From Bacteroidales bacterium (GTDB lineage Bacteria; Bacteroidota; Bacteroidia; Bacteroidales; Bacteroidaceae), in assembly GCA_015060905.1 (NCBI GenBank), contig SUXQ01000010.1, positions 30,797 through 94,796 of the forward strand: 64,000 nucleotides of DNA, written 5' to 3'. Shown here one piece after another: positions 51,281-60,043 of this stretch (position 1 is its first letter; each line of letters opens with the position of its first letter). A program made the position numbers and the translations under genes. A model generated the notes under the pieces. It searched no databases, had not been told where the DNA came from, and saw only the letters and a list, made by a program, of their open reading frames with translations.

Positions 51281-51316
51281 TATCCTTGTCTGTTAAATTT
51301 TTAACAGACAAGGATA
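51281..51316. promoter_or_regulatory. Perfect 36-nt palindrome upstream of the caspase-like gene
   Basis: TATCCTTGTCTGTTAAA-TT-TTTAACAGACAAGGATA; no T-tract follows. Confidence 0.5.
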
Positions 51317-51345
51317 TGTAGGTTTACACACAACAATCAAACACT

Positions 51346-52215
51346 ATGAAAATAAGAGTTTTAATCATATTAGCATTTGTATTACTAGCACCAACATTGG
51401 CTCGTGCACAAGCCAAGCGAGCATTAGTCATTGGCATTGGTGAACAGAAAGACTCTGCGTGGAATAAAATCAACGGCGACAAAGATGTGCCTTTTGTCTT
51501 GAACATCCTTAATAGCGCAAACTACAAACAAATTATCACTTGTGTAAACGAAGAGGCAACAAAGGCAGGTATAGTATCGGCATTTCAGTCTTTGGCGCAA
51601 TCGTGTGGGCCAAATGATATTATCTACATCCACTACTCGGGTCACGGACAGCAGATGAGAGATATAAGCAATGATGAGACTGATACTTTGGATGAGTGCT
51701 GGATACCATATGATGCTTATCGTAAGCCGAGCGATACTTACAGAGGAGAAAAACATCTTGTTGATGATGAGGTAAATGCACTCCTAACAAATATACGCAA
51801 TAAAATTGGTGCCGGAGGTAAGATGTTGGTTGTTGTTGATGCTTGTCATAGCGGAGACGCAACTCGCGGACAAGGTGAAACTGTTCGCGGAGTAGAGGAT
51901 ATATTTGAAACGGTAAAATCTTTATGGGGATTATATTCGAATAAGAATAACGCAAACATTCACTCGAATGCAGAACGATGGATTACTTTGAGTGCCTGCA
52001 AGAGTAATCAAGTAAACATTGAAATGAAAAGCCCCACGGTAGGCAAACTGACATACGCAATTTACACGATAATAAAAGACAAGGAGTTTGAGAACAATAA
52101 TAGGTTTTTCAAGCAATTGCGACAATTTATAAACGGTAATACAGGTAGTCGTCCGCAAAGACCAACAATGACAGGCGAGACAACAAAATATAATATATCA
52201 GACATATTAAGATAA
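51346..52215 (+). CDS. Exported caspase-like (C14) peptidase
   Basis: Signal peptide (LLAPTLARAQ); His IYIHYSGHGQQM, Cys LVVVDACHSGDATRG. Confidence 0.9.
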   Translation: MKIRVLIILAFVLLAPTLARAQAKRALVIGIGEQKDSAWNKINGDKDVPFVLNILNSANYKQIITCVNEEATKAGIVSAFQSLAQSCGPNDIIYIHYSGHGQQMRDISNDETDTLDECWIPYDAYRKPSDTYRGEKHLVDDEVNALLTNIRNKIGAGGKMLVVVDACHSGDATRGQGETVRGVEDIFETVKSLWGLYSNKNNANIHSNAERWITLSACKSNQVNIEMKSPTVGKLTYAIYTIIKDKEFENNNRFFKQLRQFINGNTGSRPQRPTMTGETTKYNISDILR

Positions 52216-52216
52216 T

Positions 52217-52879
52217 ATGGCAAAAATAATACAATTAGAAACTCAACAACAAAAAGAGGCAAAATTGATCGCCGGAATGTACTATGGCGACCGTTTGGCG
52301 CAATACAATCTATATGAGTATTGTGCCGACTATTATTACGAAAAATATAGAAGTATATTTTACGCTACCGAGGAGGCAGTAGAGGAGATTTTTCAAGACT
52401 CATTCATCAAACTATGGGAGAACATAGCGTGCGGCAAAATATATTCGGAAGACAATGTTGTCAAAGGGAAAGATGCACAGCCCTTGGCAGGAAGCGTAAG
52501 AACATACTTCATGGGTATTGTAAGATTAAAATATTTAGAGTGGCTACGCGAACACCCCATTTATGCCACCCCTGACACAGAAATAGGCAAAGAGGTTCGT
52601 GACAATGACTTTGACGTGGAAGAATACATCAGCATGCTGTATGGCGATAGCAACAATATCCAACTGGAAATAATCGCAGACTTGATATCTAAAATGTCGG
52701 AACGATGTTATGAAATTCTAACAAAATTCTACTATGAAAATAAAGATCTTGATACTATTTTGAAGGAGATACCCTCTATTGAGTCAAAAAACGCACTTAA
52801 AACAAAGAAACATAAATGCATGGAAACTCTTCGAGAGGTTGCAAACGAAACATACAGACGATACTTGAAATATAATTAA
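52217..52879 (+). CDS. ECF-like sigma factor
   Basis: EEAVEEIFQDSFIKLWENI region 2; C-terminal region-4-like helices. Confidence 0.75.
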   Translation: MAKIIQLETQQQKEAKLIAGMYYGDRLAQYNLYEYCADYYYEKYRSIFYATEEAVEEIFQDSFIKLWENIACGKIYSEDNVVKGKDAQPLAGSVRTYFMGIVRLKYLEWLREHPIYATPDTEIGKEVRDNDFDVEEYISMLYGDSNNIQLEIIADLISKMSERCYEILTKFYYENKDLDTILKEIPSIESKNALKTKKHKCMETLREVANETYRRYLKYN

Positions 52880-52889
52880 GATTGAGAAT

Positions 52890-53426
52890 ATGATGAAAGA
52901 TTTTCAAGATAAAATAGATGAGTATATCCTCGATAAAATGCCCAGCGAGGAGAGAGTTCAATTTGAGGCGGAGATTGGTAAAGACAAAGCAAAAAGAGAG
53001 CAACTTGAATTTACCCGAAATGTAAAAAATGCCATAAGTTCGCGTGAAGAGAAATTGGAAATGATGAAGATGATGCAGAAAAAGTACGACAGAGAGCATC
53101 GTCGAATGCGACGCACCGGAACAGATGCCTGTTACACCTCGGCACCCGTATATGCAGAAAAGAAACTATCAAGAAAGATTTTGTGGTGGATTTCGGGCAT
53201 TGCAGCCCTACTTGTTATAGGATTATTTATAGTTAATCCATTCGTATATAATTCAATTCTTATGGATTCAAATACAGATAAAATACGAGGAGAAGAGAAT
53301 GATATTTTCGACACTACCCCACCAACAACTCCGCCGGTAACAAAAGACTCGACAGCGAATGATACAATTCAGCATGATACGACAAAAGTGAATAATTGGA
53401 AAAACAGAATAAACAACAACGAATGA
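52890..53426 (+). CDS. Putative anti-sigma factor (single TM)
   Basis: Directly follows sigma gene; N-terminal IDEYILDKMPSEERVQFEAEIGKD typical of short cytoplasmic anti-sigma segments; TM IAALLVIGLFIVNPF. Confidence 0.6.
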   Translation: MMKDFQDKIDEYILDKMPSEERVQFEAEIGKDKAKREQLEFTRNVKNAISSREEKLEMMKMMQKKYDREHRRMRRTGTDACYTSAPVYAEKKLSRKILWWISGIAALLVIGLFIVNPFVYNSILMDSNTDKIRGEENDIFDTTPPTTPPVTKDSTANDTIQHDTTKVNNWKNRINNNE

Positions 53427-56400
53427 ATAGATTAATAATATCGATTATCACTTGTTTATTAACTATTATCCCCGCCTCTGCGCAAAATTTGTCAGAGGCG
53501 GAACTGAAAGGTATGTTGAATCGCGCAACAGCTCTACAAAATGAAGGAAAATATTCCGAAGCTATTAATATTTTTTCAAAGGTAGTTAAGTACACCAATA
53601 AACAATCGACGGAGATAGAGCGTCAGGTCCATGTTTTGTGCCAGATTCTGATAAGTTCGTGTTACTATAACAACAGACAATATAGCGAAGGGTATAAGGT
53701 AGCAAAAAACATGCTTGACAGTAATCTTAACGATGATGAAAAGAAACTGTTATATAATAATTATGTGGATAACGGTTATCAACTTGCAAGCTCGTTAATG
53801 GTGCAGGATGAAAATGGATTTGCCGATTATAATCAAGCCCGAACATTATTGCAGGAACTTATGCCATATGCAAGCGGACAAAGACGAGAGCGTATATTAT
53901 CCAACATTTCATTGACGTGGTTATATGAGGGTGCAGATAACCATTGTAATGAAAAGTTCGAAGATGCAATAAAGTGTTACGAGAATGCGCGGAATGGCTT
54001 TAGCGAATTAGGACAGGTAGCAAACGAAATATTTATTCTAAAAAAAACAGCCTCAATCAATGCTTATTTAGGTGATAAGACCCGTGCAATAATACTCTAC
54101 GAACAAGCATTATCGTTAGCACAGAAATCTAATAAAGATGTAGAGAAAATGGAGATAATGACAGAATTATGTCATTTGAACAATCTTGTTGGTAATATGG
54201 AGAAAAAGGAACTATATACACAACAGATAGAAGAACTTTTTAATTCGACAAACAATATTGAGGTTTACTACATTTATTACACCAACAAAGGTAAAGAGGC
54301 ACAAAGTGTAGGCCGTAATATTATAGCCGAGCAATGGCTGCAAAAGGCAATCGATATTGCAAAAAAACAAACGGCTAATGGCAATAATAGCAATTTATTA
54401 TTAGCATACCTCCATTTAGGTGAATTGTACCATGCAGAAGGTCGTCACGAAGAGGCGTATGAGTATTTATATTTATCACTTGGCACAAATACTCTTATCA
54501 GCAAAGACAATTATTTAACATACATTCGTATCACCGAAATACTTCTAAGCAAGGGAGAAATGCAGAGGTGTTTAGAATATTTAAATGAACTATCAGCCCT
54601 TGAACAATATATTAACGAGCCTAGGCAATTAAGCAAACTATATATGGTTCGAGGAAGCTATTTTACAACAAATAAGCAATATGCATCAGCTGTTGATGCT
54701 TACAAAAAAGCTGATGAAATATTAGCTTCAAAGTATCCCGCTGCAGATGGCGAGAGAGCGAGATTATATGCATTGATAGGAGGTGTGGAACACAAACTTG
54801 GGCACAACGACGAGTCTGAGCACTATTATAAACTCTACGCAGATGCCATTAAGGAGATATATGGCGAGCAGAGCTTAAAATATATAAATTCTCAAATATA
54901 TTTGGCTAATGCACAGGGGTTTGCCGGTCATATAGATGATGGTTGCAAGAATTACACTTCGGCTGTAGCAACCTTAAAAGAGCTTATCAGGAAACGAATA
55001 CCATATATGAACACTGCCGAGCGTGAAAGTTTTTGGAGTCCACTATCATCTTTACTGACACATATGACACCATATGCACTTAAGGCAGAACTCTACCAAA
55101 CAGAATACACCCAAACGTGCTACGACGCACTGTTACTATCAAAAGCATTTTTGTTAGATTCTGAACGTTCGCTTTATGACATTGTTCAACAAGAGGGAGA
55201 TGAAACTGATAAGCAAACATATATGCGCATATCCTCGATGAATAACAAGATTAAAGAATGGGAGAAAAACTATGCTCAATATGCCGATAGTATTCTTGTC
55301 GCATCAAATAAAATAGCGCGATTTGAAAGTACGTTGATGAAGAAATGCAAATCTATTGGCGACATCACTTCGTTTATGGATGTGAATTATAATGCTGTAA
55401 AGAAAACATTGGAGAGAAACGATGTATTGATAGATTTTACAGACTTTGTTCCTAATACAGGCGATAGACGTTATGTGGCTTATATAGTCAATGAGAAACA
55501 AAAGTATCCACTGCTGAAACCATTGTTTGCAGAATCACAAATAGACTCCTTGGGCATTGTTCGTCCGGATATGTTCTATGATATAGAGGATGATATTGCT
55601 GCAGATGTTATTAAATTGCTGTGGAATCCGATTAAGGAATATATAACAGAAGGCTCAACAGTTTATTATGTACCATCACAAATGCTTTTCCAAGTATGCT
55701 TGGAATCGTTACCTCTCGACGATGGCACATTGCTTGGCGACCACTACAATTTTGTTCGACTATCATCGGCTCGTGAATTAGTTAAAAAGCAAAATAGTTA
55801 CAAACACAAAGCATCATCTGCTGTACTATACGGTGGCTTACAGTATGATTTAGAGCCAAATATAATGGCTGAAAACGCTAAGCAATACGACCTATCGGCA
55901 CTGATGGTAAAGCGTGGAGGGGGTATTGTGCGTGGTGATTCTATTTTCAGAGAGCTCCCCGGCTCAAAGCTGGAGGTTGAGAAAATAACGGAGGTACTCA
56001 AACAATCTAATTTTAAGGTAACACCGTACATGGGTATGAATGGCACAGAGGAATCGTTCTTAAATATGCATGGAAAATCCCCTAGAATACTCCACTTGGC
56101 AACTCACGGATTCTATTATACCCCGACCGAGGCTGAAGAGGTTAATTATTTAAAAGGATATAGCGATGCAATGTTACTTTCGGGGTTGATTATGGCGGGT
56201 GGCAATGCCGCATGGCGTGGCAAGAAACTTCCCGAAGGTACTTTAGGTGGTATTCTTACGGCAAACAATATTGCCCGCCTTGATTTGAGCGGTACTGACA
56301 TGGTTGTTTTGTCGGCCTGTCAAACGGGGCAAGGCAAGGCTACTGCCGAAGGCTTATATGGCTTGCAGCGAGCGTTCAAGAAGGCTGGTGTTGGCACAAT

Positions 56401-56578
56401 GGTTATGACGCTCTGGAGCGTAAGCGATAAGGTGGCAACAGAATTTATGATTAAATTCTACGAATCACTTGCAGAGAATGGATGGAATAAACACAAGGCT
56501 TTTGAACAAGCTAAATCATATATCCGCACACAACACCCCGACCCATATCATTGGGCAGCATTTGTGATGCTGTATTAA
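53423..56578 (+). CDS. Exported TPR-CHAT domain protein
   Basis: Signal peptide (LLTIIPASAQ), TPR region, CHAT motifs ILHLATHGFYYTPTEAEEVNY and VVLSACQTGQGKATAEGLYGLQRAF. Confidence 0.92.
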   Translation: MNRLIISIITCLLTIIPASAQNLSEAELKGMLNRATALQNEGKYSEAINIFSKVVKYTNKQSTEIERQVHVLCQILISSCYYNNRQYSEGYKVAKNMLDSNLNDDEKKLLYNNYVDNGYQLASSLMVQDENGFADYNQARTLLQELMPYASGQRRERILSNISLTWLYEGADNHCNEKFEDAIKCYENARNGFSELGQVANEIFILKKTASINAYLGDKTRAIILYEQALSLAQKSNKDVEKMEIMTELCHLNNLVGNMEKKELYTQQIEELFNSTNNIEVYYIYYTNKGKEAQSVGRNIIAEQWLQKAIDIAKKQTANGNNSNLLLAYLHLGELYHAEGRHEEAYEYLYLSLGTNTLISKDNYLTYIRITEILLSKGEMQRCLEYLNELSALEQYINEPRQLSKLYMVRGSYFTTNKQYASAVDAYKKADEILASKYPAADGERARLYALIGGVEHKLGHNDESEHYYKLYADAIKEIYGEQSLKYINSQIYLANAQGFAGHIDDGCKNYTSAVATLKELIRKRIPYMNTAERESFWSPLSSLLTHMTPYALKAELYQTEYTQTCYDALLLSKAFLLDSERSLYDIVQQEGDETDKQTYMRISSMNNKIKEWEKNYAQYADSILVASNKIARFESTLMKKCKSIGDITSFMDVNYNAVKKTLERNDVLIDFTDFVPNTGDRRYVAYIVNEKQKYPLLKPLFAESQIDSLGIVRPDMFYDIEDDIAADVIKLLWNPIKEYITEGSTVYYVPSQMLFQVCLESLPLDDGTLLGDHYNFVRLSSARELVKKQNSYKHKASSAVLYGGLQYDLEPNIMAENAKQYDLSALMVKRGGGIVRGDSIFRELPGSKLEVEKITEVLKQSNFKVTPYMGMNGTEESFLNMHGKSPRILHLATHGFYYTPTEAEEVNYLKGYSDAMLLSGLIMAGGNAAWRGKKLPEGTLGGILTANNIARLDLSGTDMVVLSACQTGQGKATAEGLYGLQRAFKKAGVGTMVMTLWSVSDKVATEFMIKFYESLAENGWNKHKAFEQAKSYIRTQHPDPYHWAAFVMLY

Positions 56579-56719
56579 TGTATGTTTGAGATTATTTTGT
56601 ATAAACCTCGTTATATAGCACCTTAATTATTAAGGTTACAAGTGGTTAAATATTGATTTGTACTATAAATTCAATCGATTCGCCGATATAGCTTAAATTT
56701 ACAAAGGGGTATATTTTAA

Positions 56720-56845
56720 TTATTATATCGAACTGACATTATTATAGCAGTACAATCATGGCGTAATATTGTCGATATAGAGTGTAAGTTTAATCATGCG
56801 GTAGCAATTCATGCAGACGGCACGATAATATATGCTGGATTTTAG
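56720..56845 (+). pseudogene. Remnant C-terminus of an RCC1-repeat-like protein
   Basis: Frame reads AVQSWRNIVDIECKFNHAVAIHADGTIIYAGF*, RCC1-type pattern, no start codon. Confidence 0.5.
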
Positions 56846-56876
56846 AATCCCAATAAATAACAAAAAAATTGTAACT

Positions 56877-57833
56877 ATGAACTTTTCAACATTTGAAATA
56901 AGGAATCAATCAACAAAGGAATGCGTTAATTATGAAGAGCTGGACAAACTTATTTGCGAAAAGTTTGATTTGAAATTCTCAAATGAAGATTATGGTCATT
57001 TCCCTTTTCTTGAGGGCGAAATGCATCAAGAATCAATCTCTTGGGTAGGACTGATTCATGAAATTGTATATTGGAGCGATATCGATTACGGGATAAGACG
57101 TAAGTCAGAGGTCTTAGGAGCGTTAGTCTATGTGATAAAACATGCTATTCGCTTCCCGATGCGAATGATTGATGTTTTATCTCAATTACTTGATTTTATC
57201 TATGACGAACAAAAGATGTACATATATGTGAGTATTCATCCGGATGAATATGATCCCTCATATCTATATAAGAATATTTATGCTCATAAAATGATACTAA
57301 AAAACGAAACCGGCCTTTTTGAATGTAATGCAGATGATAAATTATTGTCTTACTATCCATCAATAAATGTATTGATGGAAAAAACAGAAGTTCGAGAACA
57401 TTACACATATAGGGATTCATACTATAGACCTTGTGTCCATTCAATGATTGTTCCCGAAGGTGTTACAAGTTTTTGTAGAGATTTCTTTAGAGGTGGAATG
57501 ATAGAAGGCGATTTGGTGTTACCGCAAACACTTAAAATGATAGGGACAGAAATAGATGATTGTGTGTTTGCAGACTCTTCGATTGGGCGTATAATTTTGC
57601 CTAATACGATTGAATCCATTGGTGCATTTGCTTTTGGGAATAGCAAGATTGTAGAGTTTGTATATCCTGATAAGATTATCGAACTGCAATATGCACGACA
57701 GTTTAAAGGAACAAACATTAATAAATTATTATTACCGCAAAGTGTCTTTGATTATTTACAAGTTCAAGGTCGCCGCATTGAATCATTGTTTAATTCATTC
57801 GATGTAAATATTTCGGATTGCATACTATACTAA
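56877..57833 (+). CDS. BspA-like (LRR_5-type) protein, cytoplasmic
   Basis: VFADSSIGRIILPNTIESIGAFAFGNSKIVEFVYPDKI repeats. Confidence 0.65.
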   Translation: MNFSTFEIRNQSTKECVNYEELDKLICEKFDLKFSNEDYGHFPFLEGEMHQESISWVGLIHEIVYWSDIDYGIRRKSEVLGALVYVIKHAIRFPMRMIDVLSQLLDFIYDEQKMYIYVSIHPDEYDPSYLYKNIYAHKMILKNETGLFECNADDKLLSYYPSINVLMEKTEVREHYTYRDSYYRPCVHSMIVPEGVTSFCRDFFRGGMIEGDLVLPQTLKMIGTEIDDCVFADSSIGRIILPNTIESIGAFAFGNSKIVEFVYPDKIIELQYARQFKGTNINKLLLPQSVFDYLQVQGRRIESLFNSFDVNISDCILY

Positions 57834-57867
57834 CTACTTCCAAATTTAGATATAAATTTACGGAAAT

Positions 57868-57907
57868 TATAACCCACACGTTTGCAGCGTGTGGGTTACT
57901 TTTTTTG
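57868..57907 (+). terminator. Intrinsic terminator
   Basis: ataacccacacg-tttgcag-cgtgtgggtta ctttttttg. Confidence 0.8.
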
Positions 57908-57950
57908 TTGCGATATCATTAATTATAAAATTTAATCAAATAGATATAGT

Positions 57951-58340
57951 ATGAAATATCAGAATGAAATTATTGAGCAATTAAAAGTATTGGCTAACAA
58001 TGTATTTTTTTTCACCGGAGTCGGTTGGTGGTACTTCAAATACGGGGATTATCAAATGGTATTTATTCCTACTAATGATTCCTCGAATACGATAAGAATA
58101 TGTATTCCACATTTTGATAGTGTCGAGCAGCATGAGTTGGAATCACTTACCGCAGCCATCAATGAAACAAACAGAGAGGTTAAATATGTGAAGATTATTG
58201 TATTAGGCAATGGAAGTATTTCTATAAATTATGATCATAAATATGATGGTGAAAGTGACTTGTATTCAATACTTTTACACATGCTAAAAACACTTTGTTT
58301 CACCGCAGAATATTTGAAGAAAAAATTTTCAGAAAAATAA
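57951..58340 (+). CDS. Hypothetical small cytoplasmic protein
   Basis: Intact ORF preceded by GGTTAC-N16-TCATTA (57894-57921). Confidence 0.55.
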   Translation: MKYQNEIIEQLKVLANNVFFFTGVGWWYFKYGDYQMVFIPTNDSSNTIRICIPHFDSVEQHELESLTAAINETNREVKYVKIIVLGNGSISINYDHKYDGESDLYSILLHMLKTLCFTAEYLKKKFSEK

Positions 58341-58352
58341 ATTCTTTTTGTA

Positions 58353-58380
58353 GGTTACTTTATAAGTGGTATCCTCATAA
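58353..58380 (+). promoter_or_regulatory. Bipartite motif GGTTAC-N16-TCATAA
   Basis: Same spacing as at 39324 and 59361. Confidence 0.5.
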
Positions 58381-58434
58381 AATAGTGAAAATTAGTTTTA
58401 AAAAAACAAATAAATAATATTATTGACTAAACAA

Positions 58435-58461
58435 GGTTACTTTTTATTTTTCCACTCATTA
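58435..58461 (+). promoter_or_regulatory. Bipartite motif GGTTAC-N15-TCATTA
   Basis: Upstream of lipoprotein ORF 58530. Confidence 0.5.
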
Positions 58462-58494
58462 ATATACGAATTTAAAATTAAACAAATACTAAAT

Positions 58495-58532
58495 AAAGGT
58501 TGTACCCGACACGAATAAGGGGTGTAATTATG
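58495..58532 (+). repeat. 5'-leader motif copy 2
   Basis: aaaggttgtacccgacacgaataaggggtgtaattatg. Confidence 0.7.
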
Positions 58533-58898
58533 AAATATCTTATTAAATTTAATTTTGCTGTATTGCTTTTTTCTGTTGCATTATTTGCTAGTTGTTCATC
58601 GGATAATATAAAAGAACCGGAATATCGTTATGATACAATATTTGATGAAAATTTAAATATTGTAGATATGGGAAGAGCAGGAGAATGTACTGATGATGGT
58701 AATTACTACTTTTATGGATATGTAACACTTTATGACCAGTATGGTGGCTCTCAAGATTTTACTTGCTACACAGGGACACAGGGATTAGAAAAAGGTTGCC
58801 GAGGAATAATCTATGGTGGAGAGTTTTATAATCTTGACAGAAATAAATGGATAATAGTTGGTGGTGTGAAATATAAAGCATCTAACTTGGTTGATTAA
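58530..58898 (+). CDS. Small lipoprotein
   Basis: LFASCSSDN lipobox. Confidence 0.6.
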   Translation: MKYLIKFNFAVLLFSVALFASCSSDNIKEPEYRYDTIFDENLNIVDMGRAGECTDDGNYYFYGYVTLYDQYGGSQDFTCYTGTQGLEKGCRGIIYGGEFYNLDRNKWIIVGGVKYKASNLVD

Positions 58899-58902
58899 TA
58901 TT

Positions 58903-58942
58903 AAAAGTTGTGCGCGGCACGAATAAAGCGTATAAAATTATG
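58903..58942 (+). repeat. 5'-leader motif copy 3
   Basis: aaaagttgtgcgcggcacgaataaagcgtataaaattatg. Confidence 0.7.
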
Positions 58943-59200
58943 AAGACAATGAAATTCTTTGGAACATTTGCGGTAGCAGTAGCAGTTGTTTTTGCTCTAA
59001 GTTCATTTGTGAGTCATGAAGTATCGGCATCTAACGGTGAAGGAAACTCTAAAGTATGCAGTCATGTACATGCTCAAGGCAAACGCTGTAACGGCACCGT
59101 CGGATGTAGTTGTTCGGGATTTAGTCCCATTACCAATGGAAAAGTGTGGCAACAATCCTACTGTAGACGTTGTGGGCATCATAAAAGTAATCATAAATAA
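58940..59200 (+). CDS. Small secreted Cys-rich protein
   Basis: Signal peptide; C-terminal SYCRRCGHHKSNHK resembles TCRNCGHAYKKHY of 51006-51245. Confidence 0.6.
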   Translation: MKTMKFFGTFAVAVAVVFALSSFVSHEVSASNGEGNSKVCSHVHAQGKRCNGTVGCSCSGFSPITNGKVWQQSYCRRCGHHKSNHK

Positions 59201-59225
59201 AAAAATAGATGCTGGAAATCATAAA

Positions 59226-59267
59226 GTAACCCCCAAAAGTTTTTTCTAACTTTTGGGGGTTACTTTG
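59226..59267 (+). terminator. Intrinsic terminator
   Basis: gtaacccccaaaag...cttttgggggttac followed by ttt. Confidence 0.75.
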
Positions 59268-59360
59268 TGCATAAAAAATACGAATAATAACGTATTGATA
59301 ATAAATGAGAATCTCTATAGAAAATAATAAAGGATATAGAAAAAATATCATTTCTACCTT

Positions 59361-59388
59361 GGTTACTTTAAAAGACGCACTATCATAA
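59361..59388 (+). promoter_or_regulatory. Bipartite motif GGTTAC-N16-TCATAA
   Basis: Ends 25 nt before ATG 59414. Confidence 0.55.
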
Positions 59389-59413
59389 AGGTTAAAAGAA
59401 AAATTTAACAGAT

Positions 59414-59989
59414 ATGAAAAATGTAAGTAAAAACACATGGAAACATATACTTGATAAAGAGTATATCAGTGGATTAAAGAGAGGTGATAATCATATTACA
59501 GAGGCGTTTTTTTATGGACTTTGCAACTATTTACTCAATGATATAAAGTACTCGTTGATGGAGGGCCGTATCGATTATGACGAATTAGTAAACGAACTTT
59601 ATATATATTTGTCAAAGGATAAATGGCATAAATTAGATCTATTTGCCGGAATAAATGGTTGCAGCCTTTGTTCTTGGGTGACACGCATTTCATGGCGTTA
59701 TTTCCTCAAACAACGTATGCAACTACTCGGTAATATTTGTGTCGAAGATATCACAGAAGTTCAAATAGGTAACACAACAGATAATCTTAGTTATGAAATA
59801 GCATTAGATGTAAAGACCACATTTGACAATATGCCTAATAAACGGTATGTTCAGATTTTGCAGTGGATGCTGGTTGAGGGGTATGATGCTGACGAGGTTG
59901 CAGCTAAACTTTGCACTACTACGGCAAATGTTTACAACATAAAGCATAGAGCTATAGTGCAGTTTGTTAATGTATATAATGCTTGCTGA
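59414..59989 (+). CDS. Divergent sigma-70-like factor
   Basis: N-terminal region-2-like helices, C-terminal HTH (YDADEVAAKLCTTTANVYNIKHRAIVQF). Confidence 0.6.
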   Translation: MKNVSKNTWKHILDKEYISGLKRGDNHITEAFFYGLCNYLLNDIKYSLMEGRIDYDELVNELYIYLSKDKWHKLDLFAGINGCSLCSWVTRISWRYFLKQRMQLLGNICVEDITEVQIGNTTDNLSYEIALDVKTTFDNMPNKRYVQILQWMLVEGYDADEVAAKLCTTTANVYNIKHRAIVQFVNVYNAC

Positions 59990-60043
59990 TGATAGAATTT
60001 ATATTTTGTACTACTCTATGTAAACAAAGTAAAAATTATAATT

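Noticed and set aside
56634-56661. GGTTAC upstream of the LRR-like gene
   Set aside because: Second box absent (ATTTGT at the expected position).
59258-59285. Another GGTTAC copy
   Set aside because: Part of a terminator 3' arm and lacks NCATWA at the 15-16 nt spacing (ACGAAT instead).
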